This document shows, in pieces, positions 1-8,857 of a DNA stretch of 64,000 bases. The first letter of the stretch is position 1. Each line of letters starts with the position of its first letter. Source of the DNA: QWPN01 sp044238145 (GTDB lineage: Bacteria; Planctomycetota; Planctomycetia; Pirellulales; UBA1268). The translations under genes and the position numbers were made by a program. Location of the stretch: assembly GCA_044238145.1 (NCBI GenBank), contig JBIIDT010000006.1:1-64000 (forward strand). Reading direction: 5' to 3'. Below the pieces are notes generated by a model. That model was not told the origin of the DNA and did not search any database. It was given only the letters and a program-made list of their open reading frames with translations.

Positions 1-8
1 GTGAACGC

Positions 9-629
9 ATGGCCGATTCCGCGGTGATGCCGGAGGCGGTCGATCCTTCCACGGCGCTCATGCTCCGCGTGCGCGACGGCGACGCCGACGCGTTCGCCCG
101 GCTCGTGTCGCTGTGGCAGGATCGGCTCGTCACGCTGTTCCTCCACCAGACCGGCGACCATGCCACCGCCGAGGACCTGACGCAGGAGGTCTTCCTGCGG
201 GTGTACCGGGCGCGGGGCTCGTACCAGCCGACCGCGAAGTTCACGACCTGGGTCCACACGATCGCCGGAAACGTGGCCAGCGACCTCAGGCAGCGGGCCT
301 ACCGCCGCCGCGAGCACGGCGTGCCGCCGAGCGTGTCGGCCTCCGCGAGCGGCATCGGTCTCGACCAGCTCGCCGTGGCGGCCAGCGGCCTGATGCCGGC
401 GCGGGTCGCGGACCGGGGCGAGCTCCGCGAGGTCGTGCGGCAGGCGCTCGCCGGGCTCAACGACCGGCAGCGGATGGCCGTGCTGCTGGCGAAGTTCGAA
501 CACTGTTCCTACGAGGAGATCGCGGCCAGCATGAGGCTTTCGGTGCCGGCGGTGAAGTCGCTCCTCTTCCGGGCCCGCGACCAGCTGCGCGAGGCGCTGG
601 CGCCCTACCTCGCGGGAGGAGGACCGTGA
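9..629 (+). CDS. ECF-type RNA polymerase sigma factor
   Basis: A 206-residue extracytoplasmic-function sigma factor, which would direct core RNA polymerase to a small stress or envelope regulon. Region 2 spans roughly residues 28-97, with the DAFARLV helix, the AEDLTQEVFLRVYRA core and the FTTWVHTIAGN segment that melts and reads the -10. Region 4 spans about 145-198, with LNDRQRMAVLL, the helix-turn-helix EEIAASMRLSVPAVKSLL and the tail FRARDQLREAL. The start is the ATG at 9; the GTG at 1 lies in another frame. The stop overlaps the GTG of the next gene (GTGA), so the two are translationally coupled. That partner is a bitopic membrane protein and is the obvious candidate anti-sigma factor, although it has no recognisable zinc anti-sigma motif. 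The exact ECF subgroup cannot be assigned by eye. Confidence 0.93.
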   Translation: MADSAVMPEAVDPSTALMLRVRDGDADAFARLVSLWQDRLVTLFLHQTGDHATAEDLTQEVFLRVYRARGSYQPTAKFTTWVHTIAGNVASDLRQRAYRRREHGVPPSVSASASGIGLDQLAVAASGLMPARVADRGELREVVRQALAGLNDRQRMAVLLAKFEHCSYEEIAASMRLSVPAVKSLLFRARDQLREALAPYLAGGGP

Positions 630-1606
630 GCGATCAGCAGCCGGCGGGCGATCCCGCCGCGGAGTTCGGCGACGTGTGGGAACTGCTCGACGCTTTGCCG
701 CGGGGCACGGCCTCGCCGGCGCTCGCCGCGACCACGGTGGACATGGCGGCCGTCGAGGTCGCATCCGGCGGCCCGCCGGGCACGGCGGCCGGCCGCCGTG
801 CCCGCATCGGCCGGTGGGCGGGCCCGCTCGCCGCCGTCGCCGCGGCGCTGCTCGCCGGCGTGGTCGCCGGCCGCGTGACCGCGCCCGATCCCGATCTGGC
901 GATCCTCGAGCACCTGCCGCTCGTCAAACATCTCGATCTGCTCCGCGAAGCGGGCTCGACCAAGTTCCTCGAGGAGATGCACCGCCGCCGCTACCAGCTG
1001 CCCGTGCGGCTCATGGTGCGGCAGGGGCCCGGGGCCCGCGAGGAGGAGCAGCGGCAGTTCACCGCCGAGATCGCCGACCTGGCTGCGGAGCTGCGGGTCG
1101 ACCCGGCCGGCGACCCGCTGCCGGCCCGCCGGGAGGCCGTGCGGGCGTTGCCGGTCGAGGAGCGGCTCGAACTGGAGAAGGCGGTGGAGCAGTTCATGCG
1201 GATGTCGGCGACGGAGCGGCGGGCGGTGGAGGCGGTGGCCCGGACGCTCGTCGATCCCGCGCGGGAGGATCTGCGGGAGGCGGCGGCCACGTGGCGGCAG
1301 TGGCTGCTCTCGGCGCGGCCCGAGGACCGGCCGGGGGTGGTCGCTCGTGGCACCGACAAGCGGCTCGAGTGGCTCGACTGGTACGCGGCGCAGGCCGCAC
1401 GGCCCGAGGGTCGCGGTGGCGATCGACCGCCGCGCGGCCCCGATGGCCGGCCGCGGTGGCCGCGGCCCGACGGCGAGCCGCCCCGCGACGGACCCGGCTT
1501 CGAGACGCCGCCCCGCGGGCCGTCCGGTCCGCCCTCCTTCAGGCCGAACGGACGCCGCCCAGCGCCCCCGGAGGGGCCCGGAGAAACTCCAACACCGCCG
1601 CGTTGA
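626..1606 (+). CDS. Single-pass membrane protein, candidate anti-sigma partner
   Basis: A 326-residue protein translated from a GTG at 626 that overlaps the sigma-factor stop; a strong GGGAGGAGG ribosome-binding site lies just upstream at about 614-622. There is a short cytoplasmic segment (1-62), one membrane helix (about 63-84, GRWAGPLAAVAAALLAGVV), an alpha-helical extracytoplasmic region rich in Arg/Glu (about 95-245) and a Pro/Arg/Gly-rich low-complexity tail (about 250-326). The topology and the coupling to an ECF sigma gene suggest a sensor or anti-sigma role (inference); no HxxxCxxC zinc anti-sigma signature is visible. Its last 68 bases overlap the 3' end of the convergent hydrolase gene, so the proline-rich tail is partly constrained by that antisense gene. 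Confidence 0.75.
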   Translation: MSDQQPAGDPAAEFGDVWELLDALPRGTASPALAATTVDMAAVEVASGGPPGTAAGRRARIGRWAGPLAAVAAALLAGVVAGRVTAPDPDLAILEHLPLVKHLDLLREAGSTKFLEEMHRRRYQLPVRLMVRQGPGAREEEQRQFTAEIADLAAELRVDPAGDPLPARREAVRALPVEERLELEKAVEQFMRMSATERRAVEAVARTLVDPAREDLREAAATWRQWLLSARPEDRPGVVARGTDKRLEWLDWYAAQAARPEGRGGDRPPRGPDGRPRWPRPDGEPPRDGPGFETPPRGPSGPPSFRPNGRRPAPPEGPGETPTPPR

Positions 1607-2372
1607 ACACCTCCGGCGCCTCCAGCGGCGTCATGTGGCCGGCCCGCGGCACGACGAGCAGCCGCCCGCAGGGCATGATCTCTTCCGCCCGCTGGAGGCA
1701 CTCCGGCGGCGTGATCGCATCCTCCGCGCCGACCACGAGCAGCGTGGGCACCCGCACGCCCCGCATCGCCTCGGTCATGTCGGGCCGGTCGCCGAGCGCC
1801 GCCAGCGCCGCCTGGATCGACGGGACGGGCTGCTCCTCGATGATCCGGCGCAGCGCCTCCTCGTGCCCGGCCCGACTGGCGGCGTCGGCGGCCGGACCGG
1901 CGAGGAGCCGGGGGATCATCGCCGCGGCGACGATCCGCGGGCCGAGCCGGCCCACCTTCTCGGCCAGATCGACGCGGGCGGCCTTGGCGTCGGGCGTGTC
2001 GGCCTCGAGCTTCGTGTCGACGAGCACCAGGGCTGCAACCTTGTCGGGATGCCGGACGGCCAGGTGCTGGGCCACGTAGCCCCCCATCGAAAGCCCGCAG
2101 ATCACGGCGGGCTGCGTGACATGCAGGACGTCGAGCAGGGCCGCCACGTCGTCGGCCATGCCGGCGATGCTCGTCGCCGTGGCGCCGCCGCTGCCGCCGA
2201 AGCCGCGGAGATCGGGCGCGACCAGCCGCAGGTGCCCGGCGAGCGGCGCCTGGCTGTCCCACATCCGATGATCGAGCGGGAAGCCGTGCAGGAGGACGAG
2301 CGGCCGGCCGCTGCCCGCGGTGTGCACCGCGAACGACGTGCCGGCGGCCGGGACGTGGTGCACGGGCATCAT
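1539..2372 (-). CDS. Alpha/beta hydrolase
   Basis: A 277-residue alpha/beta-hydrolase-fold enzyme. The oxyanion region HGFPLD is at about 29-34, the nucleophile elbow GLSMGG puts the catalytic serine at about 95, the acid is Asp219 in VVGAEDAITP, and the histidine is His247 in AGHMTPLE. Length and motif order match the 3-oxoadipate enol-lactonase/epoxide-hydrolase-like branch, but the substrate cannot be deduced. No signal peptide is visible, so it is probably cytoplasmic. The start codon overlaps the stop of the upstream HEAT/TPR gene by 4 bases (ATGA), indicating co-transcription with that gene and probably with pyrE. The 3' end overlaps the convergent membrane-protein gene by 68 bases. Confidence 0.92.
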   Translation of the reverse strand: MMPVHHVPAAGTSFAVHTAGSGRPLVLLHGFPLDHRMWDSQAPLAGHLRLVAPDLRGFGGSGGATATSIAGMADDVAALLDVLHVTQPAVICGLSMGGYVAQHLAVRHPDKVAALVLVDTKLEADTPDAKAARVDLAEKVGRLGPRIVAAAMIPRLLAGPAADAASRAGHEEALRRIIEEQPVPSIQAALAALGDRPDMTEAMRGVRVPTLLVVGAEDAITPPECLQRAEEIMPCGRLLVVPRAGHMTPLEAPEVFNAAVLEFLRAPPGALGGVRSA

Positions 2373-4219
2373 GGTGCAGCCGCCGCCGCGCCGGCACGGA
2401 ATCGCTCGAGGTTCCTGAGGATGGTGCGGTTGTGCGGCTCCTGGCGGTGCGCCAGCGACTGGATGCGGACCGCCGCGGCCCGGTCGCCGGCGGCGAACCT
2501 GCAGTGGGCCAGCGTGTCGAGGTAGCTTGCATTGTCCGGGGACATGTCGAGCGACTTCTTCGAGTAGCGGATCGCCTTCTTCACGTCGCCCTCGGTGTTG
2601 GCGACGAGCCAGGCGTACTCGTTGTATCCGTTGGGTTCCTCGGGCAAGGCCTGGACCTCGTCCTCTATCCGCTCCAGTGTCCGCGCCACGAGGAGCCGGG
2701 TGTCGGCGCGGGCCGCGGCGTCATCGGCGGAAGACTCGTAGCGGGCGATCAGGGCGTCGACCTCTCGCGCGGGCCGCTGCAGCGCCTCCTCCAGGAGCCG
2801 GCGGCGGCCGACCAGGTCGCCCCGCGCGGCCGCCGCGCAGGAGGCGAAGTAGGCGGCGCGGGCCCGGATCAGGGCCGGGTCGCGTTCCAGCCGCCGCAGC
2901 AGGTCCGCCGCCTCGTCGGCCCCTGCGCCGCGGGCGTCGGCGACCGACCGGAGCACCTCGGCCGCCTCGTCGTCGCGACCGAGGTCGTGCAGCAGCTCGG
3001 AGAAGGAGATGCCCACGAGCATGAACTCGATGGCGGGCGACTGGGGGTCGTCGCACACCGCGCGGTACTCGCGGATCGCCCAGTCGGTCGCGCCCCACTT
3101 GGCCAGCAGCATGCCGTTGCGGAGCCGCGCGGTGAACCCGTCGCCGTCCCGCTGTGCGGCGTCGAACGCCTTGTCGGCGAGCCGGGCGGCCCGGTCCCGC
3201 TCCCCGCGTGCGGCCAGCGCGACGGCGGCGGCGTAGGCCGTCACGTCGTCGTCGATCGCCAGGCCGGCCCAGCGATCCTCCAGCAGCTCGACCGCCTCCG
3301 GCAGGCCGTGCTCGACGGCCCATATCAGGTTGGCGGCGGTGGCGGTCGCCCCCTCGTCCTCCGCGTCCTCGCGGGACCAGCCCTCCGCGAACATGCGACG
3401 CAGCCGCTGGAGGGCCGCGTCGCGGCGGCCGGCCGCGAGCTCGAGGTCGACGAGACACCGCTGCAGGACGAGTCGCACCGCGGCGTCCGACTCGGCGTCG
3501 CCGCTGGGATCGTCCTCGTCGCCGCGCGAGCCCGCCAGCACCTCGAGGGCCGCCGCGGCGTCGTCGACCGCGACGGCGGCGGCCTGCGGCGTGGCGGCGG
3601 CCGACGCCGTGACCAGCGCCCGGAGGAAGCGGGCCGCGGGCCGGCCGCTCGCGCCGAGGCCGGCGGCAATCCGCGGCCGCACCAGCGGCCAGAACGGGTC
3701 GTCCGGCCGGTATTCGCGGGCCAGGAGGGCCGCGGCGAGGCGGGCGCCGTTCGCGGAACGGTCGAGCCGCACGATCCGCGCCAGCGGCTCGATGCCCGCG
3801 TCGTCGTCGAGTCGCAGGAGGCGGTGCATGATCCGCGAGCGGGTCGCGTAATCGGCCGTGCCGTACCGCCGCAGCTCGGCCGCCACCTCCGGTGGATCGC
3901 TGGGCGAGGTGGGCGGGATGGCCTCGGCCAGCGCCCGGGCCCGCAGCGCCACCTCGAGATCGGTGCTCGTCTCGGCCGCCGTGAGCAGCGCGTCGGCCGA
4001 GCGGGGGCCGAGCGCCTCGAGCTGCCCTGCCGCCCGCTCCCGCACGGCGTAGTCGGGATCACCGAGGGCGGCGACGAGCCGGGCGATGTCCTCGGCCGTG
4101 GCGTCGGCCGCGGCCGCCGGGCGGGCAGCCGCGGCGGCGAACAGGACGACGGCGATCCAGGACGGCGATCGCAAGGCTGATTTCGTCCTCGAGGATCCTG
4201 GGGGCGGCCGCGCCGCCAC
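2369..4219 (-). CDS. Secreted HEAT/TPR repeat protein
   Basis: About 616 residues, exported and made of helical repeats. A hydrophobic signal segment (WIAVVLFAAAA... ending in AAAADA) is followed by a HEAT-like unit (AALGDPDYAVRERAAGQLEALG, about residues 50-72), a long alpha-helical middle, and C-terminal TPR-like repeats (NEYAWLVANTEG, KKAIRYSKKSLDMSPDN, YLDTLAHCRFAAGD). Such proteins are usually protein-binding scaffolds; no catalytic motif is seen. The listed start is a GTG at 4219. A TTG at 4174, preceded by GAGGA, would give a more standard signal peptide and may be the true start. It lies 54 bases downstream of pyrE and overlaps the hydrolase by 4 bases, so the three genes may form one minus-strand operon. 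Confidence 0.82.
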   Translation of the reverse strand: MAARPPPGSSRTKSALRSPSWIAVVLFAAAAARPAAAADATAEDIARLVAALGDPDYAVRERAAGQLEALGPRSADALLTAAETSTDLEVALRARALAEAIPPTSPSDPPEVAAELRRYGTADYATRSRIMHRLLRLDDDAGIEPLARIVRLDRSANGARLAAALLAREYRPDDPFWPLVRPRIAAGLGASGRPAARFLRALVTASAAATPQAAAVAVDDAAAALEVLAGSRGDEDDPSGDAESDAAVRLVLQRCLVDLELAAGRRDAALQRLRRMFAEGWSREDAEDEGATATAANLIWAVEHGLPEAVELLEDRWAGLAIDDDVTAYAAAVALAARGERDRAARLADKAFDAAQRDGDGFTARLRNGMLLAKWGATDWAIREYRAVCDDPQSPAIEFMLVGISFSELLHDLGRDDEAAEVLRSVADARGAGADEAADLLRRLERDPALIRARAAYFASCAAAARGDLVGRRRLLEEALQRPAREVDALIARYESSADDAAARADTRLLVARTLERIEDEVQALPEEPNGYNEYAWLVANTEGDVKKAIRYSKKSLDMSPDNASYLDTLAHCRFAAGDRAAAVRIQSLAHRQEPHNRTILRNLERFRAGAAAAAP

Positions 4220-4273
4220 ACGAACAAGCCTATGGCCGAGCCGGGGCCGTGGGCAAGCAGGCGGCGGGCCCGG

Positions 4274-4846
4274 TCAGGTCGCGTCGGGCTCGATGCCCAG
4301 GTCACGGATCGTGACGATGGACTCGAGCGGGATCCCGCGGGCGGCGAGCGCCTCGCGGCCCCCGGCGAGGCGGTCGATGACGACCACGACCCGCTCCACG
4401 ACGAGGCCGAACTCCTGCGCCCGCTCGATCGCCACGAGCGACGAGCCGGCGGTCGTCACCACGTCCTCGACGATCACCACGCGGTTCCCCGGCTCGACCG
4501 GGCCCTCGACGTACCGCTTCGTGCCGTGGTCCTTCGGCTCCTTGCGGACGAGGAAGCCCTTCAGCGGCAGGCCCTCGACGCCCGCCATGGTGACGACGGC
4601 GCTGGTCACCGGGTCGGCGCCGATCGACATGCCGCCGACCGCGTCGGGCAGAGGCCCGAGGCCGCGGAGCCGCTCGAGGATCGCCCGGCCGACGAGCATC
4701 GATCCACGGGCGTCGAGCACCACCTGCTTGGCGTCGAGGTAGAAGCTCGCCTCGCGGCCCGAGGCAAGGCGGAACGTGCCCCGCTTGAGGGCCTTGGCGG
4801 CGATCAGGTCGAGCAGTTCGCGGGAGGGTGCGGCGGCGGTAGTCAT
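4274..4846 (-). CDS. pyrE: Orotate phosphoribosyltransferase
   Basis: A 190-residue enzyme that transfers the phosphoribosyl group of PRPP to orotate to make OMP, the fifth step of UMP synthesis. The PRPP-binding signature VVIVEDVVTTAGSS is at about residues 123-136, and the mobile catalytic loop RKEPKDHGTKRYVEG is at about 101-115; GGMSIGADPV at 71-80 contributes to the substrate pocket. Length is typical for the family. It is transcribed away from the NfeD cluster; a TATACT hexamer on the minus strand at 4892-4897 is a plausible -10, about 45 bases before the ATG. The HEAT/TPR gene follows 54 bases downstream. Confidence 0.96.
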   Translation of the reverse strand: MTTAAAPSRELLDLIAAKALKRGTFRLASGREASFYLDAKQVVLDARGSMLVGRAILERLRGLGPLPDAVGGMSIGADPVTSAVVTMAGVEGLPLKGFLVRKEPKDHGTKRYVEGPVEPGNRVVIVEDVVTTAGSSLVAIERAQEFGLVVERVVVVIDRLAGGREALAARGIPLESIVTIRDLGIEPDAT

Positions 4847-4891
4847 GGTGGCCCGTGGGTCGGGGATCGGATCGGCGGTCGATGGGGCCGC

Positions 4892-4897
4892 AGTATA
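4892..4897 (-). promoter_or_regulatory. -10-like hexamer for pyrE
   Basis: TATACT on the minus strand, about 45 bases upstream of the pyrE ATG. Only the -10 is convincing; no good -35 sits at 16-18 bases. The NfeD promoter lies just beside it on the other strand. Confidence 0.4.
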
Positions 4898-4915
4898 CGG
4901 CCGCCGTGCCGGTTT

Positions 4916-4943
4916 TTGACTCGCCGGCGGGGTACCCTAAAAT
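4916..4943 (+). promoter_or_regulatory. Sigma-70-type promoter for the NfeD/FloA cluster
   Basis: TTGACT (4916-4921), a 16-base spacer, then TAAAAT (4938-4943). This is the best match to the housekeeping consensus that I found in the window. Initiation near 4950 would give a leader of about 85 bases before the ATG at 5037. Confidence 0.65.
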
Positions 4944-5036
4944 TCGCCGTCGTTCGCCCCGACGCCAGCGCCTGCTTCGTCGCCCGCGTGGCGTGCGTTG
5001 GCGTAGGCGGGCGGGTTCCGCGTGCGGAGTCGAGTC

Positions 5037-7154
5037 ATGCGTTCCCTGCCGTCGGCCCGCGTCGTTCTCGCCGGCGTTCTCGCCTCCTGTCTCGTGCTCG
5101 CGGGTGGCGGGCGGGCTGCAGCCGAGGCTGAGGCCGTCGTCGTGCCCCTGCGGTTGCCGCTCGTCGGGACCCGCGACACGCAGGCGGAGGGAGCGATCGT
5201 GCGGGCGCTGGAGCGGCTGCGCGGCGCGGCCGGCCAACGGGGCCTGCTCGTGCTGCGGTTCGAGGCTGCGGAGGGGGAGCCGGCCGCCGGTAGCGATTTC
5301 GGCCGCGCGCTGTCGCTCGCGCGGTTCCTGTCGTCGCAGCGGGTGGCGGGCGTGAAGACGGTGGCCTGGCTCCCCGACGGCGCCACGGGCCACGCCGTGC
5401 TCGTGGCCCTCGCCTGCGAGGAGATCGCCATGCCGCCGGACGCGACGCTCGGACCGGCCAACGCCGCCGAGCCGGCCGTCGACGACGCGATGCGGGCGGC
5501 CTACGCGCAGATCGCGGGCCGGCGCCGGGCCGTGCCGGCGGCAGTCGCCCGGGCCTTCGTCGATCCCGCCGCCCGGATCGTGCGCGCGGCCACCGACCAA
5601 GGGGAGCGGTTTGTGGACCGCGGCGACCTCGACCGCGTCAGGCAGGAGGTGGCGGTGCTGGAGGTCGAGGACCTCGAGCCCGTGCCCCTCTCGCTCTCGG
5701 GCCGGCGGGCGCGGGAACTGGGATTCGTACGGCTGCTGGCGCCGGGGCCGGCCGAGCTCGCCCGCGGTCTGGGCCTGCCCGAGGCGGCCCTCGCCGCCGA
5801 CCCCTCGCTCGGCGGCGCCTGGCGGCCCGCGCTCGTGCCCTTCTCCGGGCCGACCACGGCCGCCGCGGTGGCCCGCGCCCGGGCCGCCATCGACCGGGCC
5901 GTGGCCCAGGGCGCGAACCTCGTCTGCCTGCGGATCGACAGTGCCGGCGGGCTGCCGGACCAAAGCCTCGTGCTCGCCGGCGCGCTTGCCGCCCTTGATC
6001 CGGCGGAGGTCCGCACGGTGGCCTACGTGCCCCGCGAGGCCCGCGGTGACGCGGCGCTCGTGGCGCTGGCCTGCGACGAACTGGTGATGCACCCGGCGGC
6101 GGCGCTCGGCGGCGAGGGCAACGCGGCGATCGGCGCACGGCAGGGGGAGGCGATCGCGGAGGGCTGGCGCGGGGGCGTGGCCCAGGTCCGCGGGCGGCCG
6201 TGGTCGCTGCCGGTGGCCCTCGTGGTGCCGGGCGTGGACGTGAGCCGCGCCGTGCAGCGCGGCACCGGCCGCGTGGCCTGCTTCTCCGCCGCCGAACTCG
6301 CCCGCCGGCCGGATCGCGACACGTGGGAGATCGGCCAGCCGGTGGGCACCGGCCCGCTCCTCCTCGACGGCCGCAAGGCGGAGTCGCTCGGCCTCGCGAC
6401 GCACCTCGTCGACGACGTCGCCGGCCTGCGGCAGGCGTACGGCCTCGCGGCCGACATGGCGATCGCCGAGCCCGGCTGGGCCGAGCGGCTGCTCACGGCC
6501 CTGGCCAGCCCCGAACTCGCCTGGCTGCTGCTCCTCATCGGCGGCGCCGGGCTGTACATCGAGCTCAAGACACCGGGCGTGGGCCTCGGCGGTTTCGTGT
6601 CGATGGTGGCCTTCATCGTCTACTTTTGGAGCCAGCACCTGCAGGGCACCTCCGGCTGGCTGGAGGTGATGCTGTTCCTCGCGGGCCTGTTCTGCGTGGC
6701 CGCGGAGATCTTCGTACTGCCCGGCGTCGGCGTGCTCGGCCTGGGCGGCGGCCTGCTCGTGATCGCGTCGCTCGTCCTCGCCAGCCAGTCGTTCGTCCTC
6801 CCCGCCAACGATTACCAGATCCGGCGGATGGAGTGGTCGCTCGTGGGCGTGCTCGGGGCCACGGCGGGCGTGGCCACGATCGGCTTCCTGCTCCGGCACT
6901 GGCTGCCGGCCACGCCGGTGCTCCGCGACGTGCTGCTCGTGCCGCCGGTGGAGGCCGTGGAGCCGGCCGGCGAGGACCTCGACGCGCTGCTCGGCGTCGA
7001 CGGGACGACCACCTCCCGGCTCGCGCCGGCCGGCAAGGCGCGGATCGCCGGGATCGTCCGCGACGTCACCAGCGATGGCGCGCTGATCGAGCCCGGCGTC
7101 GCCGTCCGCGTGATCGACTGCCGTGGGGGCCGGCTTCACGTGAGGCCGCTGTGA
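5037..7154 (+). CDS. Long NfeD-family membrane protein with ClpP-like domains
   Basis: About 705 residues; the ATG at 5037 gives a clean signal peptide, while a GTG at 5022 would add five residues. Two ClpP/SppA-like crotonase-fold segments are visible. The first ends in VALACEEIAMPP and the second has LRIDSAGGLPDQS and VALACDELVMHP. They are followed by four or so membrane helices (SPELAWLLLLIGGAGLYIEL onward) and a C-terminal soluble OB-like NfeD domain. In active NfeD or SppA proteases the motif before 'IALACD' carries the nucleophilic serine (SAG). Here the equivalent positions read GHA and GDA, so both domains look catalytically dead. It precedes a short NfeD protein and FloA, the usual partnership in flotillin-linked membrane organisation. 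Confidence 0.88.
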   Translation: MRSLPSARVVLAGVLASCLVLAGGGRAAAEAEAVVVPLRLPLVGTRDTQAEGAIVRALERLRGAAGQRGLLVLRFEAAEGEPAAGSDFGRALSLARFLSSQRVAGVKTVAWLPDGATGHAVLVALACEEIAMPPDATLGPANAAEPAVDDAMRAAYAQIAGRRRAVPAAVARAFVDPAARIVRAATDQGERFVDRGDLDRVRQEVAVLEVEDLEPVPLSLSGRRARELGFVRLLAPGPAELARGLGLPEAALAADPSLGGAWRPALVPFSGPTTAAAVARARAAIDRAVAQGANLVCLRIDSAGGLPDQSLVLAGALAALDPAEVRTVAYVPREARGDAALVALACDELVMHPAAALGGEGNAAIGARQGEAIAEGWRGGVAQVRGRPWSLPVALVVPGVDVSRAVQRGTGRVACFSAAELARRPDRDTWEIGQPVGTGPLLLDGRKAESLGLATHLVDDVAGLRQAYGLAADMAIAEPGWAERLLTALASPELAWLLLLIGGAGLYIELKTPGVGLGGFVSMVAFIVYFWSQHLQGTSGWLEVMLFLAGLFCVAAEIFVLPGVGVLGLGGGLLVIASLVLASQSFVLPANDYQIRRMEWSLVGVLGATAGVATIGFLLRHWLPATPVLRDVLLVPPVEAVEPAGEDLDALLGVDGTTTSRLAPAGKARIAGIVRDVTSDGALIEPGVAVRVIDCRGGRLHVRPL

Positions 7155-7158
7155 GCCG

Positions 7159-7773
7159 ATGACCGCACTCCTCTGGGTCGGTGCGCTGTTGCTCGTGGGC
7201 CTCGGCATGCTGGTGCTCGAGGTGTTCCTGCCGGCGGGCGGCGGGCTCGGGTTCCTGAGCCTCGTGGCGATCGTGGCGGCGGTGGCGCTGGCGTTCGTGG
7301 AGCACGGGGTCGCCTGCGGCATGGGCGTGCTGGCCTTCGCGTTCGCCGCGGTGCCCGCGGTGCTCGGACTGGCCTTCCGCTGGTTTCCCGACACGCCGCT
7401 CGGCCGCCGCGTGCTGCCCCCGCCGCCGGTGCCCGACGACGTGGTGCCCGACGCCGAACGCCGCCGGCGGGTGCGGGAGCTCGTCGGTCGCCGCGGTCGC
7501 GCGGCGAGTGAACTGCTCCCCTGGGGATCGGTCGAGATCGGCGGCGAGCGGATCGACGCGGTGAGCGAGGCCGGGCCCGTGGCGGCCGGCACCGAGATCG
7601 AGGTGGCGGCGGTACAGGGGACGGCTCTGGTCGTGCGGCCGGCGCCGCCGCGACCGGACCCGGAGGCCCTGCGGGCGGAACCACCCGAAAAACCTGCTTC
7701 CGCCCCGGCGCCGCGGCTCTCGCCGGTGCTCGAGGCGTTCGAGTTCGAGGACCTCGGCCGCCCGGAACCTTGA
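7159..7773 (+). CDS. Short NfeD-like membrane protein
   Basis: A 204-residue membrane protein beginning 4 bases after the long NfeD gene. Three hydrophobic helices fill about residues 4-72 (TALLWVGALLLVGLGMLVLE, then FLSLVAIVAAVALAF and GVLAFAFAAVPAVLGLAF). A soluble OB-fold NfeD domain follows (about 112-165, GRRGRAASELLPWGSVEI ... VQGTALVVRP), and then a Pro/Glu-rich tail. NfeD OB domains are known to act beside SPFH/flotillin proteins, and floA follows 55 bases downstream, so a membrane-microdomain role is likely. It has no protease domain. Confidence 0.87.
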   Translation: MTALLWVGALLLVGLGMLVLEVFLPAGGGLGFLSLVAIVAAVALAFVEHGVACGMGVLAFAFAAVPAVLGLAFRWFPDTPLGRRVLPPPPVPDDVVPDAERRRRVRELVGRRGRAASELLPWGSVEIGGERIDAVSEAGPVAAGTEIEVAAVQGTALVVRPAPPRPDPEALRAEPPEKPASAPAPRLSPVLEAFEFEDLGRPEP

Positions 7774-7828
7774 CGGCCCCCCGTCCCCGAACGAGTCTTG
7801 CTGAGACAGTCCTTCGTCGGAGTCCACC

Positions 7829-8857
7829 GTGCTCAAGCTTCTGCCGCTGATCCTGCTCGCCGTGGCGATCTTCGTCGCCCTGCTGTTCTTCGCCCTCGTG
7901 GCCCGTTACCTGCGGCTGTGGGTGCAATCCTACGCCTCGAGCGCCGGCATCGGCCTCTTCGACCTCGTGGCGATGAGCTTCAAGAAGGTGAACCCCACGG
8001 TCATCGTGCGCAGCAAGATCATGGCCGTGCAGGCCGGCCTCGGCGATTCCAGCGGCGTCACCCGCCAGGCGCTCGAGGCCCACTATCTCGCCGGCGGCCG
8101 CGTGCCGTTGGTCGTGCAGGCATTGATCGCGGCCAACAAGGCGAAGATGAAGGAGCTCAACTTCAAGCTCGCCACGGCCATCGACCTGGCCGGCCGCGAT
8201 GTCCGCGAGGCGGTGCAGACGAGCGTCTACCCGAAGGTCATCGACTGCCCCGGCAAGAACAGCGGCCGCGAGTCGCTCGACGCCGTGGCCAAGAACGGCA
8301 TCCAGCTGAAGGTCAAGGCCCGCGTCACGGTGCGGACGAACCTCAATCAGCTGATCGGCGGGGCCACCGAGGAGACGATCATCGCCCGCGTTGGGGAAGG
8401 CATCGTGTCGGCGATCGGCTCGGCGGAACGGCACTCCGACGTGCTCGAGAACCCCGACGTGATCTCGAAGACGGTGCTCGCCCGCCGCCTCGATGCCAAC
8501 ACCGCCTTCGAGATCGTGTCGATCGACATCGCGGACATCGACGTGGGGGCCAACATCGGCGCCCGCCTCCAGGCCGACCAGGCCGAGGCCGACACCCGCG
8601 TCGCCCGGGCCAACGCCGAGGGCCGCCGGGCGATGGCCGTGGCCCGCGAGCAGGAGATGATCGCCAGCATCGAGGAGAGCCGGGCGGGACTTGTGGAGGC
8701 CGAGGCCGAGGTGCCCAAGGCGGTGGCGGAGTCGCTCACCTCCGGGCAGCTCGGCATCGTCGACTACTACAAGCTGCGGAACCTCCAGGCCGACACCGAC
8801 ATGCGGCGATCGATCGCCACCGGCACGCTGCCGACGGCGGCCGCGGCGGTGTCATGA
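7829..8857 (+). CDS. floA: Flotillin-like SPFH protein
   Basis: A 342-residue FloA (YqfA, UPF0365) homologue. Flotillins of this type are bitopic or hairpin membrane proteins that oligomerise in membrane microdomains. There is an N-terminal hydrophobic segment at residues 4-26 followed by the SPFH domain (VNPTVIVRSKIMAVQAGL, then the VRTNLNQLIGGATEETIIARVGEGI segment). A long helical Ala/Glu-rich flotillin region follows (about 235-310, QADQAEADTRVARANAEG, AREQEMIASIEESRAGLVEAEA). Initiation is at a GTG at 7829. The stop overlaps the ATG of the next gene (ATGA). Together with the two upstream NfeD genes it forms a four-gene plus-strand cluster. Confidence 0.94.
   Translation: MLKLLPLILLAVAIFVALLFFALVARYLRLWVQSYASSAGIGLFDLVAMSFKKVNPTVIVRSKIMAVQAGLGDSSGVTRQALEAHYLAGGRVPLVVQALIAANKAKMKELNFKLATAIDLAGRDVREAVQTSVYPKVIDCPGKNSGRESLDAVAKNGIQLKVKARVTVRTNLNQLIGGATEETIIARVGEGIVSAIGSAERHSDVLENPDVISKTVLARRLDANTAFEIVSIDIADIDVGANIGARLQADQAEADTRVARANAEGRRAMAVAREQEMIASIEESRAGLVEAEAEVPKAVAESLTSGQLGIVDYYKLRNLQADTDMRRSIATGTLPTAAAAVS

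Noticed and set aside
4302..7592. 1096-residue minus-strand frame spanning pyrE and the NfeD genes
   Set aside because: Crosses several well-supported genes in other frames, and its sequence is low-complexity His/Gly/Arg.
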